NCBI RefSeq assembly: GCF_036323735.1
Contig: NC_086034.1
Span: 16,498,501-16,562,500 of the forward strand
Reading direction: 5' to 3'
DNA from: Rattus norvegicus
Taxonomy: Eukaryota; Chordata; Mammalia; Rodentia; Muridae
Length of the DNA stretch: 64,000 nucleotides
Below the pieces are notes generated by a model. The model was not told where the DNA came from. It worked only from the letters and a program-made list of their open reading frames with translations, and did no database searches. Numbering within the stretch: the stretch's first letter is position 1; every line of letters starts with the position of its first letter. The translations under genes and the position numbers were made by a program. This document shows, piece after piece, positions 12,773-25,263 of this stretch.

Positions 12773-12950
12773 GGGCTGGAGAGATGGCTCCGTGGTTAAG
12801 AGCACTGATTGCTCTTCCAGAGGTCCTGAGTTCAATTCCCAGCAACCACATGGTGGCTCCCAACCATCTGTAGTGAGATCTGATGCCCTCTTCTGGTGTG
12901 TCTGAAGACAGCTACAGTGTACTCATATACATAAATAATTTTTATAAAAG
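12773..12950 (+). mobile_element. B2 SINE
   Basis: The consensus-like head 'gggctggagagatggctc' is followed by 'agagcactgattgctcttcc', 'ttcaattcccagcaacc', 'ccctcttctggtgtgtctga' and the A/T-rich tail. B2 is a tRNA-derived rodent SINE copied by L1. Pol III A and B boxes can still be seen in the first 60 bases. Confidence 0.92.
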
Positions 12951-13400
12951 ACAAAATCTACATAAGGGAGAGCATGACTGAAACTATGTTGAGTAAACCA
13001 TGTTTTCAGATCACAGTTATTCATATTTGGCTTCATAATTAACTATATCTTATCCCCTGTGAGGCTAGAGTTGTTTTTATCAGCACCTGTTACAGGTACT
13101 TAAATTATTTAACGAAATGATCTCCATTCCATGAATTTTTCCTGAGACTTTTAAGTTGTGAAAAGAAGTTACCTAACTTCTACATATCGACAGTATCTAT
13201 AATAATTGAATCCCTTGAAAACTTAATACCATCTTCTCTGTCACGATTTTCATATTCAATTGGGAAAGTAAAACAGGGACTTAACAGCTTGAGTAGGAGT
13301 ACAGAATAGAAGTAACAGGATAAATGACTCACAGATGATGAATGCCATCTTACAAATGAAAATCTAAGGCATAGAAAGTTAATAAAGGGAGGAGAGTAGA

Positions 13401-13755
13401 GTGGTTTGAGTGAGAATAGCACTCATAGACTTGTACATCTGAGTATGTGGTCCCCAGTTGGTGCAAATGTTTCAGAAAGGGTAGGAGGTGCGACCTTATT
13501 GGAGGAGCTGTGTCACTGGGGGTGGACTTTAAATTTACAAAAGCTCATTCCAGTTGGTCCTCTCTGCCTACTTAGATACGGATCTAAGTTCTCAGCCGCT
13601 ACTCTAGCATCTTGTCTGTCCCCTTGCTGCCACGCTCCCTACGTAATAGTCATAGACTCTAACACTGTGCAACCCAGAGCCCAAAGTTAAGCATTTTCTC
13701 TTGTAAGTTGTATTGGCTGAGGGTGTTTCATCACAGCAATTCAAAAGCAGCAGGA
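13401..13755 (+). mobile_element. Rodent LTR-like repeat, family 2
   Basis: It starts 'gtggtttgagtgagaatag', then 'ggtccccagttggtg', 'ggaggagctgtgtcactggg', and ends in 'tgtttcatcacagcaattc'. It is a longer version of the family seen at 3802 and carries the extra 'catctgagtatgtggtcccc' segment near the 5' end. The 94-codon frame inside is not a gene. Confidence 0.6.
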
Positions 13756-14865
13756 GAGAGAACAAACTCTTCTTTCTTAACGTAGTTCAAAACCATACCG
13801 TTTGATAGAATTTCTATAACACAAACATTAATGTACAGGGAGTGTTCTCTCTCTAGGGTGGGTAGCACAGTGCCACTTGAATAACATGCCACTTTCCTTT
13901 CATACTCTATCACTCTCATCCTTTTCATATATCTTTTCCACAAGGAACAGGTTTGGGGAGAAATATCAGAAATCACATCTGAGGTCAGTCACTGTGAGTT
14001 CCCTCTCATCATCCCAATGGAGATAGCAAGCAGTGAATTGCATCTACAGGTCCAGAGTGCAGGGATAACTAGGACATGTGATGAAATGTTTGGTATCACC
14101 AGTCTTTAATATATGAGACAGCTATGAGACAGAAAGGATCAGCCAGGGGCTTAACGTAATAAACTGTAATAAGTCTAGGCTTTTAAGGTGGCCACCCAGG
14201 ACTGCATTTAGAATTTAGAGAAATGAGGAAATGGTCAAACAAGGGAGACTACAAAAGAATAGCTGATAAGACAGAAGAAAAACAGAAGCATGACATTCTC
14301 GCAGCTAAGAGAGATTATTCTAAGAGATCTGTCTTTGGGAATTAGTCAAGTAATAGAGAAGGAGGTCACTTGACTACACTACATGAGTTATTATTGATCC
14401 TTGCTCTTTCACCAAGCATAGGAGGTTGAAGTGGAAAGTTCCTGGTGTGAGGTCAAAACAGAGTTTCTCAGAAGTCTGAAATACCATCTAGAGTTTTTCT
14501 GAGAAGAGGAAAAGAAAAAAATTGATAACAATATGGAAGCTTTTGTTTGTTCTTTAAATTAACAAAAAGAAAGGTATGTTAACTTGATTTATGTGCATGG
14601 TCAAGAAGAAAGGGAAAAACTTTGGTGGTGTGAGAAAAGGGGAAATTACATTAGTGAAGGAATCCTAGGGAGAAATAAAGACTGGATATACAAGAAGAGC
14701 ACGTGGTTTTGTGACTTTGATCCTACAAAGGAACCTAAGTAGTGACATGATGTTCCAAAGGCGTGTTTACTCCTCCCCTCTTTGAGCTATTAATACAGGG
14801 GCCATAAAACAATCAATCTCAAATAATTGAATGATAGGAAAGAAAGGACTCAAGCCTTGGTGCTT
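13756..14865. other. Unassigned intergenic sequence
   Basis: No gene or recognisable repeat. Confidence 0.45.
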
Positions 14866-14880
14866 AAGAAGGAACTTGCC

Positions 14881-14964
14881 AGTTCAGTGGTAGAGCGCTT
14901 ACCTAGGAAGCGCAAGGCCCTGGGTTCGGTCCCCAGCTCCGGAAAAAAAAAGAAGAAAAAAAAA
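14881..14964 (+). mobile_element. Young ID SINE, 5'-truncated, with target-site duplication
   Basis: The ID (BC1-type, tRNA-Ala-derived) sequence starts inside the head at 'agttcagtggtagagcgc' and runs through 'ctgggttcggtccccagc' to an A-rich tail. It is flanked by a perfect 15-bp direct repeat, AAGAAGGAACTTGCC, at 14866-14880 and 14965-14979. That repeat marks L1-mediated insertion, so the missing first dozen or so bases were lost at integration, not later. ID elements of this type are especially numerous in rat. The 107-codon frame across it is spurious. Confidence 0.95.
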
Positions 14965-14979
14965 AAGAAGGAACTTGCC

Positions 14980-16244
14980 TGGGAGGAAGAGATTTCATGG
15001 AGTTTAAACAGCTTATGCCACAATTCAACTAGCATGTGCATAAGTCCTGTCTTTTGTTTCATGTTTTCTATGAAACTGCAATACTCCTGCAGGAAAGGCA
15101 CAAAAAAGCCAGGAGTCTTTCTCTCCCCAGTGCAGCCAAATTACAAATAAATCTATTTTCCTTTACAATTTTCTAGCTCCCAATTTTTATTTTCAAAATA
15201 CAGGGTAACTGAGTGGTGTATTTATGGACCTAAATGCAGCAACTACATTGACTAAGAATGTGAAGAATTTCAAAACAACAATGATAACAAAGGTAAAATG
15301 TAGACTTTAGACACTAATGGAGGGAAAGTCAAGGATGGTGAAGGGAGGTTGTGGGAGTTCACTGATTTACTTGTCTCATGAGCCAAATGATGATCAAGAG
15401 AAAATGTTAATTGTAGGTTTAATGTAAGAAGAAAAAGAAAAAATTACCTACCCAAGACCAAGGAGCTGAAAATTAACCTCAAGAATATGATGTGATTTCC
15501 TGACAGCTTTAAAGAAGTATTTGAGATGATTGATCATTAGATTACAAAGGAAAAAGTCAATACAGTTATGTTTCACTCTCAGCTTTAGCTCTAATCCATT
15601 GTCAGTGTGGTTTCCCCCAGAAGAATGACAAGATAAAGGAGATTAGCATTGTGGGTGTCTGTTAGCCAAGATAAAATGACCACAAATTTAAAGTGTGAGA
15701 GGTGAAGGAGAATGTAAATGCAGCCAGAGAGAATCATAGTGAGGGAACTAAGTCAGTGTCAGAGAGAACGACACCATATATTTCCTCTCTTGTGTAGAGT
15801 TCCTAGATTTTCCAGTGACGCTGAGAATCATGTGGACATGAAAACTGAAGCAAAAGGACTAATCCAGAAAAACAAAGAGTACTGGTGGAGGGGGGAAGGA
15901 AAACGGAAAGGTATAGAGCAGGGAATAGGCTGAAAGTACTTTATACTGTATTTAAATGTCCTTACAAAAGCCACTACCAAGAAACATGCCATTTAAAATA
16001 TTGATCATAAAAGAACTGATCAAGAAATAGAGTTGAGAGAGCTGTACAAGGGCTTGAATTTGTTATTTGTAAAGAGGTCCAACTGGAAGATAAAAGAGAC
16101 TTGAATAGAAGTGAAGTCAGGAATAGAGCATGACTGTTAAACAAGAGATTGAGGTTTTCAACATTCCTTGGGATTAGAGAGATGCCTCGTGTACTGGGTC
16201 ACTCAATTACAGTTTTACTAAATGACAGTTACAGGAAGTTAGCA
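14980..16244. other. Unassigned intergenic sequence
   Basis: No gene or recognisable repeat. Confidence 0.45.
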
Positions 16245-16406
16245 CCTCGATGGTCATGGCCAGGCACCCACAGATGACTGCTATATGACAAGTCCTCATG
16301 GAGTATCCTTATACTCTAGTAAGAAGATATAGAATGACTGGGGCTTGCATGGAGGAAACAAAAAACATAATAGAAAAAGCAACAAGGTCCAGAAAAGACC
16401 CATTGC
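16245..16406. repeat. Direct duplication, copy 1 (162 bp)
   Basis: This segment matches 17432-17593 with no gaps and six mismatches (about 96% identity), in the same orientation, offset 1187 bases. Sequence on either side of the two copies is unrelated by eye. I do not recognise it as a named repeat. The intervening 1,025 bases look like unique sequence. Confidence 0.9.
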
Positions 16407-17431
16407 CTCCTCTGATACAGTTACTTGGGGGTGGAAGCCACAATAAGATGTAGGGCCCTGAAAGAAAGGGTGGGGCTTGGTTCAGACAAGAACAATGGTT
16501 CCCGGCCATTGTGTTTAGATGCACTGAAGCATAACAAATGGTGGAGACAAGAGCAGCAACCTAGGAAATGGTTGTGATAATAAATGTGAAGGATGATGGT
16601 GGGTTGTCCCAGGAAGTATAAGATGTGAAGAAGTTGGATAGTGAGTATTTCCAATACATCCTACTTTGCAGTACTAGTTTTAAGGTGGCCCCTATAGAGT
16701 TCTTTATAGTATGGCTCACTGTGAGAGCAAATAATTCTGTCAGTGAGACAGTGAAACACATCTCATATGTATGAACTGTATATCGGTTGAATGCAAACCC
16801 ACTAAAACAGGAACTCTTTTTCAGCAGACTGAATATTCAGCAATGTTTAGGGCTTGCTTTAAAAAAAATTACTCATAGCTGCTTAAGAAAAAGCAAAGCC
16901 TTATGTTAACTAGGCTTCACCTGATACCCAAGCTACCTTCTTATTAATTAGTTCCTCTCAGGGAATAACTCCTTATGGCCTGGAATGCTTACTTGATGGC
17001 CCTGGATCACTTTAGTTAGTGTCTCCATGTACAATGTGTGATTTGTAGTTAATGGTTCACATCTGATAACTATGGGAAATGACTTAGAATCACCCATGTT
17101 ACCAATTTAACTCTGTTACTAATGAATATGGCTGCAGAAATAAAATCCCAAAACAGTAGTCTGTGCCAAATGAGAGGTTTAAGATTTTGATTTGTAAGCC
17201 CCTTCCTCCTGTGAAATGTCTACCTTGCAGATATTCCTTAGTGGCTCATAATCCTGGCACACATTTAAAACATTTTACAGTACATTTTAAAAATAGTTAT
17301 CTGCGGACTACTTTCAGGTCTGAGATAATAATCCCTGGAGTGAGGTGAGTTCCAAACTACAGGCTATTGAAAACTTCCAGGTGATTCTAATACACAGCTA
17401 ATACTAAAAAGTGAGGCACACTCGGAGTTTT
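16407..17431. other. Spacer between the two 162-bp duplicates
   Basis: No repeat family or gene recognised. Antisense open frames (16309-16761) are short and partly in the duplicate. Confidence 0.45.
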
Positions 17432-17593
17432 CCTCGAAGGTCATGGCCAGGCACCCACAGATGACTGCTATATGACAAGTCCTCGTGGAGTATCCTTATA
17501 CTATAGTAAGAAGATATAGAATGACTGGGGCTTTCATGGAGGAAACAAAAAGCATAGTAGAAAAAGCAACAAGGTCCAGAAAAGACCCATTGC
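17432..17593. repeat. Direct duplication, copy 2 (162 bp)
   Basis: Second copy of 16245-16406, offset by exactly 1187 bases. Differences include a/g in 'agtcctcrtggag' and c/a in 'cttatactmtagt'. The absence of indels suggests a fairly recent duplication or gene conversion. Confidence 0.9.
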
Positions 17594-17980
17594 ATGTTGA
17601 CACATACAGATCAATTCAACGATGATAGACCTTAACTGAATAAGCTCTGCAATGGTGCATAGCAGGATCAAAAATGAATGTGAAATTGTTTTAGAAAATG
17701 ATTGACAATGTGTTCCTACGTCTGAGTGTGGTCTTAATTAAAATTTGTTGAAGCCATGTATGGGTGTTCTTATCATTAATAGACACAGATCAATTCCTTT
17801 ATAATTTTCCTCCTCATATGGCTTATTCCTTTTCATGATTTACATATAGCCTATTGAGATGATGACTCTGTTTTAACCACAATGATTTTATCACCCTTTC
17901 ACTGACAACCCTCACACATACATATATATGTACTCATATGTATGGCTTGTATCCACTGTGTGGCTTCAGTGTGAAACATT

Positions 17981-18215
17981 ACCCATAGGCTTCAATTGTT
18001 TGAATATTTGGTTTGAATGGTGGTATTGGGAAGGTTGTGGGCTTTAGGAAGTAGAACCTTACAGTCACATCATCACAGAATGACAAATCTTGAACCTTTA
18101 GAGCCTGACGCCACTCCCTGTAGCAAGCTCTCCTTCCAGAGTGTAGATACAATGTGACCACCCATCTTCCTGCTTCTGCCACTGTGCCTTCCCTATCATG
18201 ATTGACCCCAGGAAC
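17981..18215 (+). mobile_element. Degraded LTR-like repeat, family 2
   Basis: It has 'ttgtttgaatatttggtttg', 'gggaaggttgtgggcttta', 'catcttcctgcttctgcc' and 'ttccctatcatgattga', which track the family-2 landmarks of the 39993 copy. It lacks the 3' tail. Confidence 0.5.
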
Positions 18216-18279
18216 TTTAAGACAAAATACGGCACTTCTCCTCTAAGCCTCATTTCCCAGGGTTCTTTCTTTTCTCGTT

Positions 18280-18458
18280 TTTTGCATTGTTTGCCTACAT
18301 GTATATCTGAGTATGAAGAGGCCACAAAAGGGTGTCAGATCTCCTGGGAATTGAATTATGAACAGGTGACAGTTGCCTGTGGGTGCTACGAAGCAAACCC
18401 TGGTCCTCTGAAACTATGGTCAGTGTTCTTAAGCATGGGGTGATCCCTGCAGCCCAAA
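18280..18458 (-). mobile_element. Old B3/B2-type SINE, antisense
   Basis: The reverse-oriented landmarks are 'gatctcctgggaattgaatt', 'gggtgctacgaagcaaaccc' and 'gttcttaagcatggggtgat', ending 'cctgcagccc', the reverse of the SINE head. It is strongly diverged. Confidence 0.55.
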
Positions 18459-19107
18459 GTGTAGTTTATCATGAGCAATAAGAAAGAAAGCTACAGTCAA
18501 AATAGTGCTAGGAGCAGGAATGTTCCTGTGGCAAGCCTGCCAATGGGATTTGTAGGTCTTTATTACTGGTTTGTGGAAGAAATGTCGTAATTTGGAACTC
18601 GAAGCAAGAAAGCCTCTGGTGTTGTGTGCAGAAATTAACAGGTCATTCTGGTGAGAGTTTGAAAGACAAGGGGGCTGAGAAACTCTGGGCAGCAGAGGTC
18701 AGGAGGTTTCACAGGGAAATGGTGGTCTATCAGGAACTGTCACTACGGGCACCACAGGATGTTAGAAGCAAGGACCATAGGATGTCCACGAAAGAAAGCT
18801 GTAAGCCGAGAGTGGAGGCAGCTCTGGAGAGCGGCTGGATGTGCTCGGGCAGCAGAGCTGGAGAGGTGGGACTGTGTAAGGCCGTCCTTTGAAGTTCGGC
18901 CAATTTCATCACAAACTCACAGATCCCAGAAATGGAGCTGTAGGGTTTGGAGATGCTCCTACTGCTACTCTGCCCAATATTCTTTTTTAGAAAAGGAATG
19001 TTTACTCTGGGCCATTTACTGTTGAAAGTATGTGTTTTTTATTTTTATTTTACAGTGGGTCATAATTATGAGATTTCCTGAGTCTCAGAATAGGCTTTGG
19101 ATTTTTT
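18459..19107. other. Unassigned intergenic sequence
   Basis: No recognisable gene or repeat. Two overlapping 88-codon frames (18626-18892, 18759-19025) lack family resemblance or splice structure. Confidence 0.4.
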
Positions 19108-19109
19108 GA

Positions 19110-19688
19110 ACTCTTTTTTTTTTTTCATCTTTATTAACTTGAGTATTTCTTACTTACATTTCGATTATTATTCCCCTTCCCGTTTTCCGGGCCAATATCC
19201 CCCTAGCCCCTCCCCCTCCCCTTCTATGTGGGTGTTCCCCTCCCTATCCTCCCCCCATTACCGCCCTCCCCCCAACAATCACGTCCACTGGGGGTTCAGT
19301 CTTGGCAGGACCAAGGGCTTCCCCTTCCACTGGTGCTCTTACTAGGCTATTCATTGCTACCTATGCAGTTGGAGTCCAGGATCAGTCCATGTATAGTCTT
19401 TGGGTAGTGGCTTAGTCCCTGGAAGCTCTGGTTGGTTGGCATTGTTGTTCATATGGGGTCTCAAGCCCCTTCAAGCTCTTTCAGTCCTTTCTAAGATTCC
19501 TTCAATGGGGGTCCCGTTCTCAGTTCAGTGGTTTAATGATGACATTCGCCTCTGTATTTGCTGTATTCTGGCTGTGTCTCTCAGGAGAGATCTACATCTG
19601 GTTCCTGTCGGCCTGCACTTCTTTGCTTCATCCATCTTATCTAGTTTGGTGGCTGTATATGTATGGGCCATATGTGGGGCCGGCTCTT
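19110..19688 (-). mobile_element. L1 (rat type) 3'-end fragment, antisense
   Basis: A T13 run opens the element, which is the polyA tail in reverse. It is followed by 'catctttattaacttgag' and a C-rich polypurine/polypyrimidine block, all typical of the rat L1 3' UTR. It stops at about 19688, well before ORF2, so it is a severely 5'-truncated insertion of about 580 bases. It is much closer to the young consensus layout than the L1 copies at 41-58 kb. The plus-strand open frames (82 and 96 codons) are antisense UTR. Confidence 0.9.
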
Positions 19689-20018
19689 AAAATACACTTT
19701 TCATAATTTGATTGATTGAGGGGGCAATATATGCATGCTAATGTCCAAATATCCCAAATGAGTAATTCAGAAAAAAAAAAAAACTTGAAGAATTCAGTTG
19801 TCTCCTTTCATGAAACTAGGTCATAAAGAAAATGCCACTCCACACTGATTCACTTCTCCACATGGATTCACTTTCCCATATTATCTTAGACTTTTGAGCA
19901 CTGTCGGAACTTTTAAAGACTGAGGGGACTTCTGAAGTTAACTGAATTCATTTTATATTGAAAGATTACTGCAGTTCCATAGTACCAGTGAGTATGCGTG
20001 TGTGTGAGATTTTAATTT

Positions 20019-20113
20019 AAAATGTTCTCCACAGGCTCCCATGTTTGAAGACATGGTCTCCAGCTAGTGGCACTGTTTAGGAAGGTTGTTGAAGTTTAGG
20101 AGGTGGAGCCTCA
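20019..20113 (+). mobile_element. LTR-like repeat family 2, fragment
   Basis: It has 'tccccatgttt'-like 'tcccatgtttgaagacatgg', 'tctccagctagtggcactg' and 'tttaggaaggttgttga', matching the 5' half of family 2. Only about 95 bases survive. Confidence 0.5.
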
Positions 20114-21389
20114 CATAATCCATCATAATTGTCAATTAGATAAAATACTCCACCATCATTCCTAACTTAAAGAATTTATGATTTTATACCTGAATTGTGT
20201 TTTGATTTTAGCCTATACTACCATCTGAAAACTATGCTTGAATTCTATATCACATCTTTTAATGTTATGCTTATGAGACTATAATGAGTCTTTAACCCCA
20301 TCAGAAATCTAAGAATGAATTAAATATTACCTGAGAATATAGCAAGCACCAAGCATAGCTTCTAAAACTTAAATAATTATAGACATAGCTGACTACCTGG
20401 GCAGTCCCCTAGTTTCTTACAACATTGGAGCATCTGTCTTCAGAGATTTGGCCCAGAACTGTCTGACAGAGCCAGCAAGGAGTATAAAGTACTAGCTTAC
20501 CCTGTATTGGCAGAGATTAGTAGTAGACTATCCCATATCTGTTTGTCCTTTTGGACAATATTTTGTCTGCTGATAAAATAGGCAATTTCTTCCCTGTGGA
20601 TAACTTGCCACAATAAGCAGCCTCAACTGGAGGTAAAGATGCTCAATTGTTCGTTGAAGGAGAATGGGAAAGCTGTCAGGAACAGACCTGTCTCATTGTC
20701 AAATGATCCTTAATAATGAAGTAACATTAAATGTCACATTCTATGAACTTCTGATATTTTTGAAGACTATCTATGTAAAGTATATTTGAACTGGAAGAAG
20801 GGTGCTGGAACAGCAGGTCAGTTCAGCATCTCTGAGGAGCAATCTTGTCAAAGCTGTACATTCTGTAATATAGAATCTCACAACCAAAATTTTAGTGCCA
20901 TTAAGATATTCATATGAATTGCGCAAAGTGCACAGATCAGTTAAGAATTAAACTTGGCTCCTTGTTTGAACAGGTGAAATACAACTGTCTTCTTGTAAGT
21001 GAATTTTATCAATAACCAATTGTAATAGATCTTCATTTATGCCATGTGAAGGAGGGTACAAAAAAAAATCTTAAGGATTCCATGACCAACAAGATCTAGT
21101 CTCATGTTAGCTGAAGTTTTGTACAAAGACACTTTTATATCCAAGCCAGTTACTGGGCTGTTCCCATGCTGAGGAATCAGCAGATCAAATTACTTGTCTT
21201 GTTTGATTTTCTGAAAAATTTCAAGATCTTCAAGAAATTAACCCCTGTTGTATCTGGTCAATATCAGTCTGAAAAGTGTCCAGAGTCTTTTCTCCTTTCC
21301 AGTCAACACAAGTACAGAACCTCTCTCCAAAAATAGCATGTCCTTGGTCCAGTAATGGGAAATCATTAAAGGTATAGATTTACCTCTCT
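20114..21389. other. Unassigned intergenic sequence
   Basis: No gene or repeat recognised. Confidence 0.45.
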
Positions 21390-21403
21390 CCCAGAGGAAT
21401 TTT

Positions 21404-21495
21404 TTTCTTTCTTTTTTTTTCCGGAGCTGGGGACTGAACCCAGAGCCTTTGCGCTTGCTAGGCAAGTGCTCTACCACTGAGCTAAATCCCCAACC
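21404..21495 (-). mobile_element. Young ID SINE, antisense, with target-site duplication
   Basis: The T-rich tail 21404-21420 is followed by the full ID body in reverse (21421-21495), from 'ccggagctggggactgaacc' to 'gctaaatccccaac'. A 14-bp direct repeat CCCAGAGGAATTTT flanks it (21390-21403 and 21496-21509). It is full-length. The tRNA-like secondary structure is not a functional tRNA gene. Confidence 0.96.
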
Positions 21496-21509
21496 CCCAG
21501 AGGAATTTT

Positions 21510-24500
21510 AATACAACCACCAAACTTAAAATCACACATATTTTAATAATTAAAACAATTCAAAGCAATTAAAGCAATCTAAACCAATATTAAACATTGA
21601 GACAGTGCTTCTTCACCACCTCCTGCTTTTCGACTTTCAATTTAAGATCAAAAGCCTCAACATTTCATATATCTATGTATACTTAGTCCTCCCTATTGTG
21701 GAGATTAATATCTCTGTGGGTACATATTGTAGTGCCCCTTTTTATTTAATTCTCAGGGACTAAGCTTCTACTGTCTGAGATAGGTTTGGCTTCCTACCCC
21801 CTGATTTTAATCTTTTTTTTTAAAGATTGAATTCCTCAATCTTTATACATCTCTGTATTCAACTTTAATTAAATTCCCTTCTACTTTCTGTATAAGCCTG
21901 TTTACAGGCTCTAATTTTTGTCATACCAGGCTGACAATCCCAGAAATCCCATGTAAACCACATTGAAAGATCCCAAGAATTCGCCCTGGCAAGACTTTTA
22001 AATATCTTCAAAGCACCTGTGCATTCACTCTCCATACCTTCTCCCTTCTGAGGAGCTTACTATCTGCTGAGTCTACTGTCTGGCTTTCTGCCTCTCATTT
22101 TCTTCCTCTGAGCAGCCAGCCTGGCTCTTTGCACAGCAGGGGCTCCCAGCTTCTCAGCTTATGCTCTGTGTATTGGTCTCTAACCTCAGGAAGAAATCCC
22201 AACCCCACATAACAAAAATCTGTATATTCCCTTCTAACCTTAAAAACAATTAAATCAGATTTATAAACCTCTATCCTTTATTTACCTGGTGGCTGGAGGC
22301 AGGCAGCCTTTAATGTTTGCTCCTCCTGTCTTCCTCCTAGCAGGCATCCCTGGGTAAATCCCTGCTGGCAGCAGCTGTGTTCCTTTGTTCCAGTGCTGGA
22401 ACTCTGTGACTCAGCTCTACTCACTGAGACACCAGTTCTCCCCACTCCTAGACTTGTATCATTTGCTTGTGTGTATTCCATCCCAGAATCCCTACATTAT
22501 TAAATAGTGTATTCTTGCCCATCATGTTGCATGCCATAAGTAGCACGGAAGTAATGGTAACACATGTACTGAAGGCGGGAAGACAAATCTGCACAAAAAA
22601 GCAGAGAACTGACATTCTGTAACGCAGTCACAGACATGGCCTCCTAAGGTAGGCTCACAAAAGTAGGGCCTGACATTGTACAGTGTTTTACAGAAACATT
22701 TAAGTGTGTACATTGCCCAAAAGGACCATAGATGGCTACATTTTCATATAAAGAAAAGTCAGTGTGATTTACAGCCATGTACTTTAATTTCTGCATCACT
22801 TATGCTGCAGTTTCTCCTGAGTAGGATATTCTCCCAAATCCATTGTAAATAACATCCTGCTTACTAGGAAACCCTACTCCTCTACAACTCCTTGTCTGCC
22901 TAATGCAAATTCATCACTCATGCCTAAGCCGAATTCAGTTCTTCACTAAATTCTGTCCCCCTTCTTAATCCAGTCATCCTGTTGAATCACTAGTCACAAG
23001 CTCTCTTTTTCTTTCCAAAGCACAACCCAATTCATAATTATGTGTTTGCTTCTGTTTCTGCGTAACATCTGCCTTGAAACACTGGGGAGGTCCAATAAGT
23101 AACTGTTGAATAAATGAACTAACGAAATACCTGAAATAAAATCTATTCAATCTGTGGCATTGTGTTTGGATGCTGAAGCTTGCAAAAGCCTGAGCTTTAG
23201 CTGTTTTTCACATAGAATAAACAGGTCAAGCAAGGCACTGCTTCCTAATGTTCTGTATGTTGCAAGGACAAGTCATATGGACTTAGACCATTCTTATAGC
23301 TAGAAAGAAGCTACCCTTTTCTCCACTAAAAGGCTAGGTAAAACTAATAAAATCCATGGGAAATGCATGAAGTCAAGTTTACATTGAACCATAGAAGAGA
23401 AAGGGACCGTAACATTTGTCAGGTTGGACATTACCCATCTTACTAAGAAATAATGTGCATTTTGTCCTGAGAATCCTCTGTACGACTCAGAAACTTCAGC
23501 AAGGACAGCACATAAGCAGGTGGCGCTGAGGCTTGTGGGTAGGAATTCTATCTGTCTGCTTCCCCAGATTATTGCATCTGACATGTGAGATAATGTGGCA
23601 AGCCAAGGTAAGTTAATGATGAGAGGTTAAAATATGAGACACTAATTTAGTTAATCGTAGTACCTTCATTTCCAAGCCATTTGTGATCCATTCATTTCCA
23701 AGACGAGGCTATTTCAACAGCACCATAGCTCATCGTTAACATCTGTGAAAAGTCAGTCTCCCTAATGGGGTCAGCTGGGATACGTGGGGAGAAAGCAGCA
23801 CCTTTTGCTGGCTCCATGTCCTGTTGGGTAGAAACATTTTCCCCTCTCTAATCAATTTTTCAGCCATAGTCAGATGACTGGCATCAAAAGAATTTCAAGG
23901 CCGTAAATTTGTTATCTGGAATCCACAAGGGTTTATTTCTATTTTCATGATAGTTGAAGCTGTGTCCTTGGAAAAATTACCAATCAGGTAAGCTTGAAAT
24001 TACAGGGGGAAGGAAGCATGCATATTAGTCAGAAGTCAGTATTTTCCAAGTCAACCAGGGAGATGTGTTTGCACTTGTCCAGTGTTGGGCACACAGAGAG
24101 ACAAAGATTATGGAGGCAGAGCAGCTCATGATCTGCTGTCTGAAAGCTGGCTATGGTTCAGTCTAAGGTTAAAGGCCTAAGCTACAACAGCTAATGGTGT
24201 GAATCCCGTTTGCAAAGCAGCTGCTAAAATGATCCAGCTCAACCAATGAAGCAGGCAAAGAGGACAGGCCACACACTCCTACTACCTCTGCATTTTGTTC
24301 TATTTGAGTATCTGTGCGTTGATGCTACCCATCCACATGAAAAAGGATGACTACTTACCTGAGTCCCATGTCACAGTGTTAATCTTTGGAAAGAGCCTCA
24401 CATCACTAATGAAGACAATGTTCAATATGGACACATAAACGTAATCATACTGATGTGGATAGGAATTGAATAGCACGCAGAGAAATGAAAAGAAAACACG

Positions 24501-25059
24501 AAATCAGGAACATTCTTGAACAAGATTGAGAGTGAAGTTATTGTGCATATCTGAATTTTGTTGATATGTAAACTTTTAAAGAGATATCTCATCAGAAGAG
24601 TCCTCTTCCATGATAAAAAGGAATTACTTTCTAAGTACATTTCAGTGGGATAATTCTTATAACTATTTTGCTTTCTAAGATAGGAGGCTGCATATGGGGC
24701 CCTGCCTCAAACTACCCTTTAAATATTTATTATTTTTATGCCCATAAATCAGTGCTATTGCTAAGTTTGGTCAAAAGAGTGTCTTTTGATGGTAGCCACA
24801 GAACTTATAAAACTGGTCTAAGTGCGTAAAATAAGTGACTGTTGAATGCAGAGTCCTACATGGTGGAGGTCCCACAAGTCACTAATGCTCCATGAAGTTT
24901 TGCAGGCTGTTAGTGGCTTCTGAAAGAAGGAGAGACATTTCTACACCGCTTAACTACTGTAGGGTTCCCAGTCTCCTATAAATAATCTCTTCTTTATGGA
25001 CCTGTCAGTAAATCTAAAGGAACTCATTGGGTCCTCCCTAAGGACAAGACAATGGAAAG
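21510..25059. other. Unassigned intergenic sequence
   Basis: I recognise no gene or repeat with confidence. The C/T-rich part at 21890-22320 has a repeat-like feel but I cannot assign it. Open frames of 60-94 codons (for example 22278-22481, 23300-23584 on the minus strand) lack family resemblance. Confidence 0.4.
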
Positions 25060-25190
25060 GAGGTTAGTTAGGAAGATAAAGGGATTGGTGTGAATGGGAG
25101 GCTGAGAAGAGTGGGTAATAGGATGAATATAATCAAAATTTGTTATATATATATATGAAAATGTCATAATGAGATCAATTGTTGGGTACC
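25060..25190 (+). mobile_element. Old L1 3' UTR tail
   Basis: The run 'gggaggctgagaagagtggg' followed by 'aatataatcaaaatttgtta', an (AT) patch and 'gaaaatgtcataatga' matches the final part of old rodent L1 3' UTRs. A related tail lies at 30215-30470. Confidence 0.5.
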
Positions 25191-25263
25191 CTCTCCTCCC
25201 TCTGTTTACTTATTAATTTTGGGAATGATTTGTCATTTATTATAGCTACTGACATTGTGTTTT

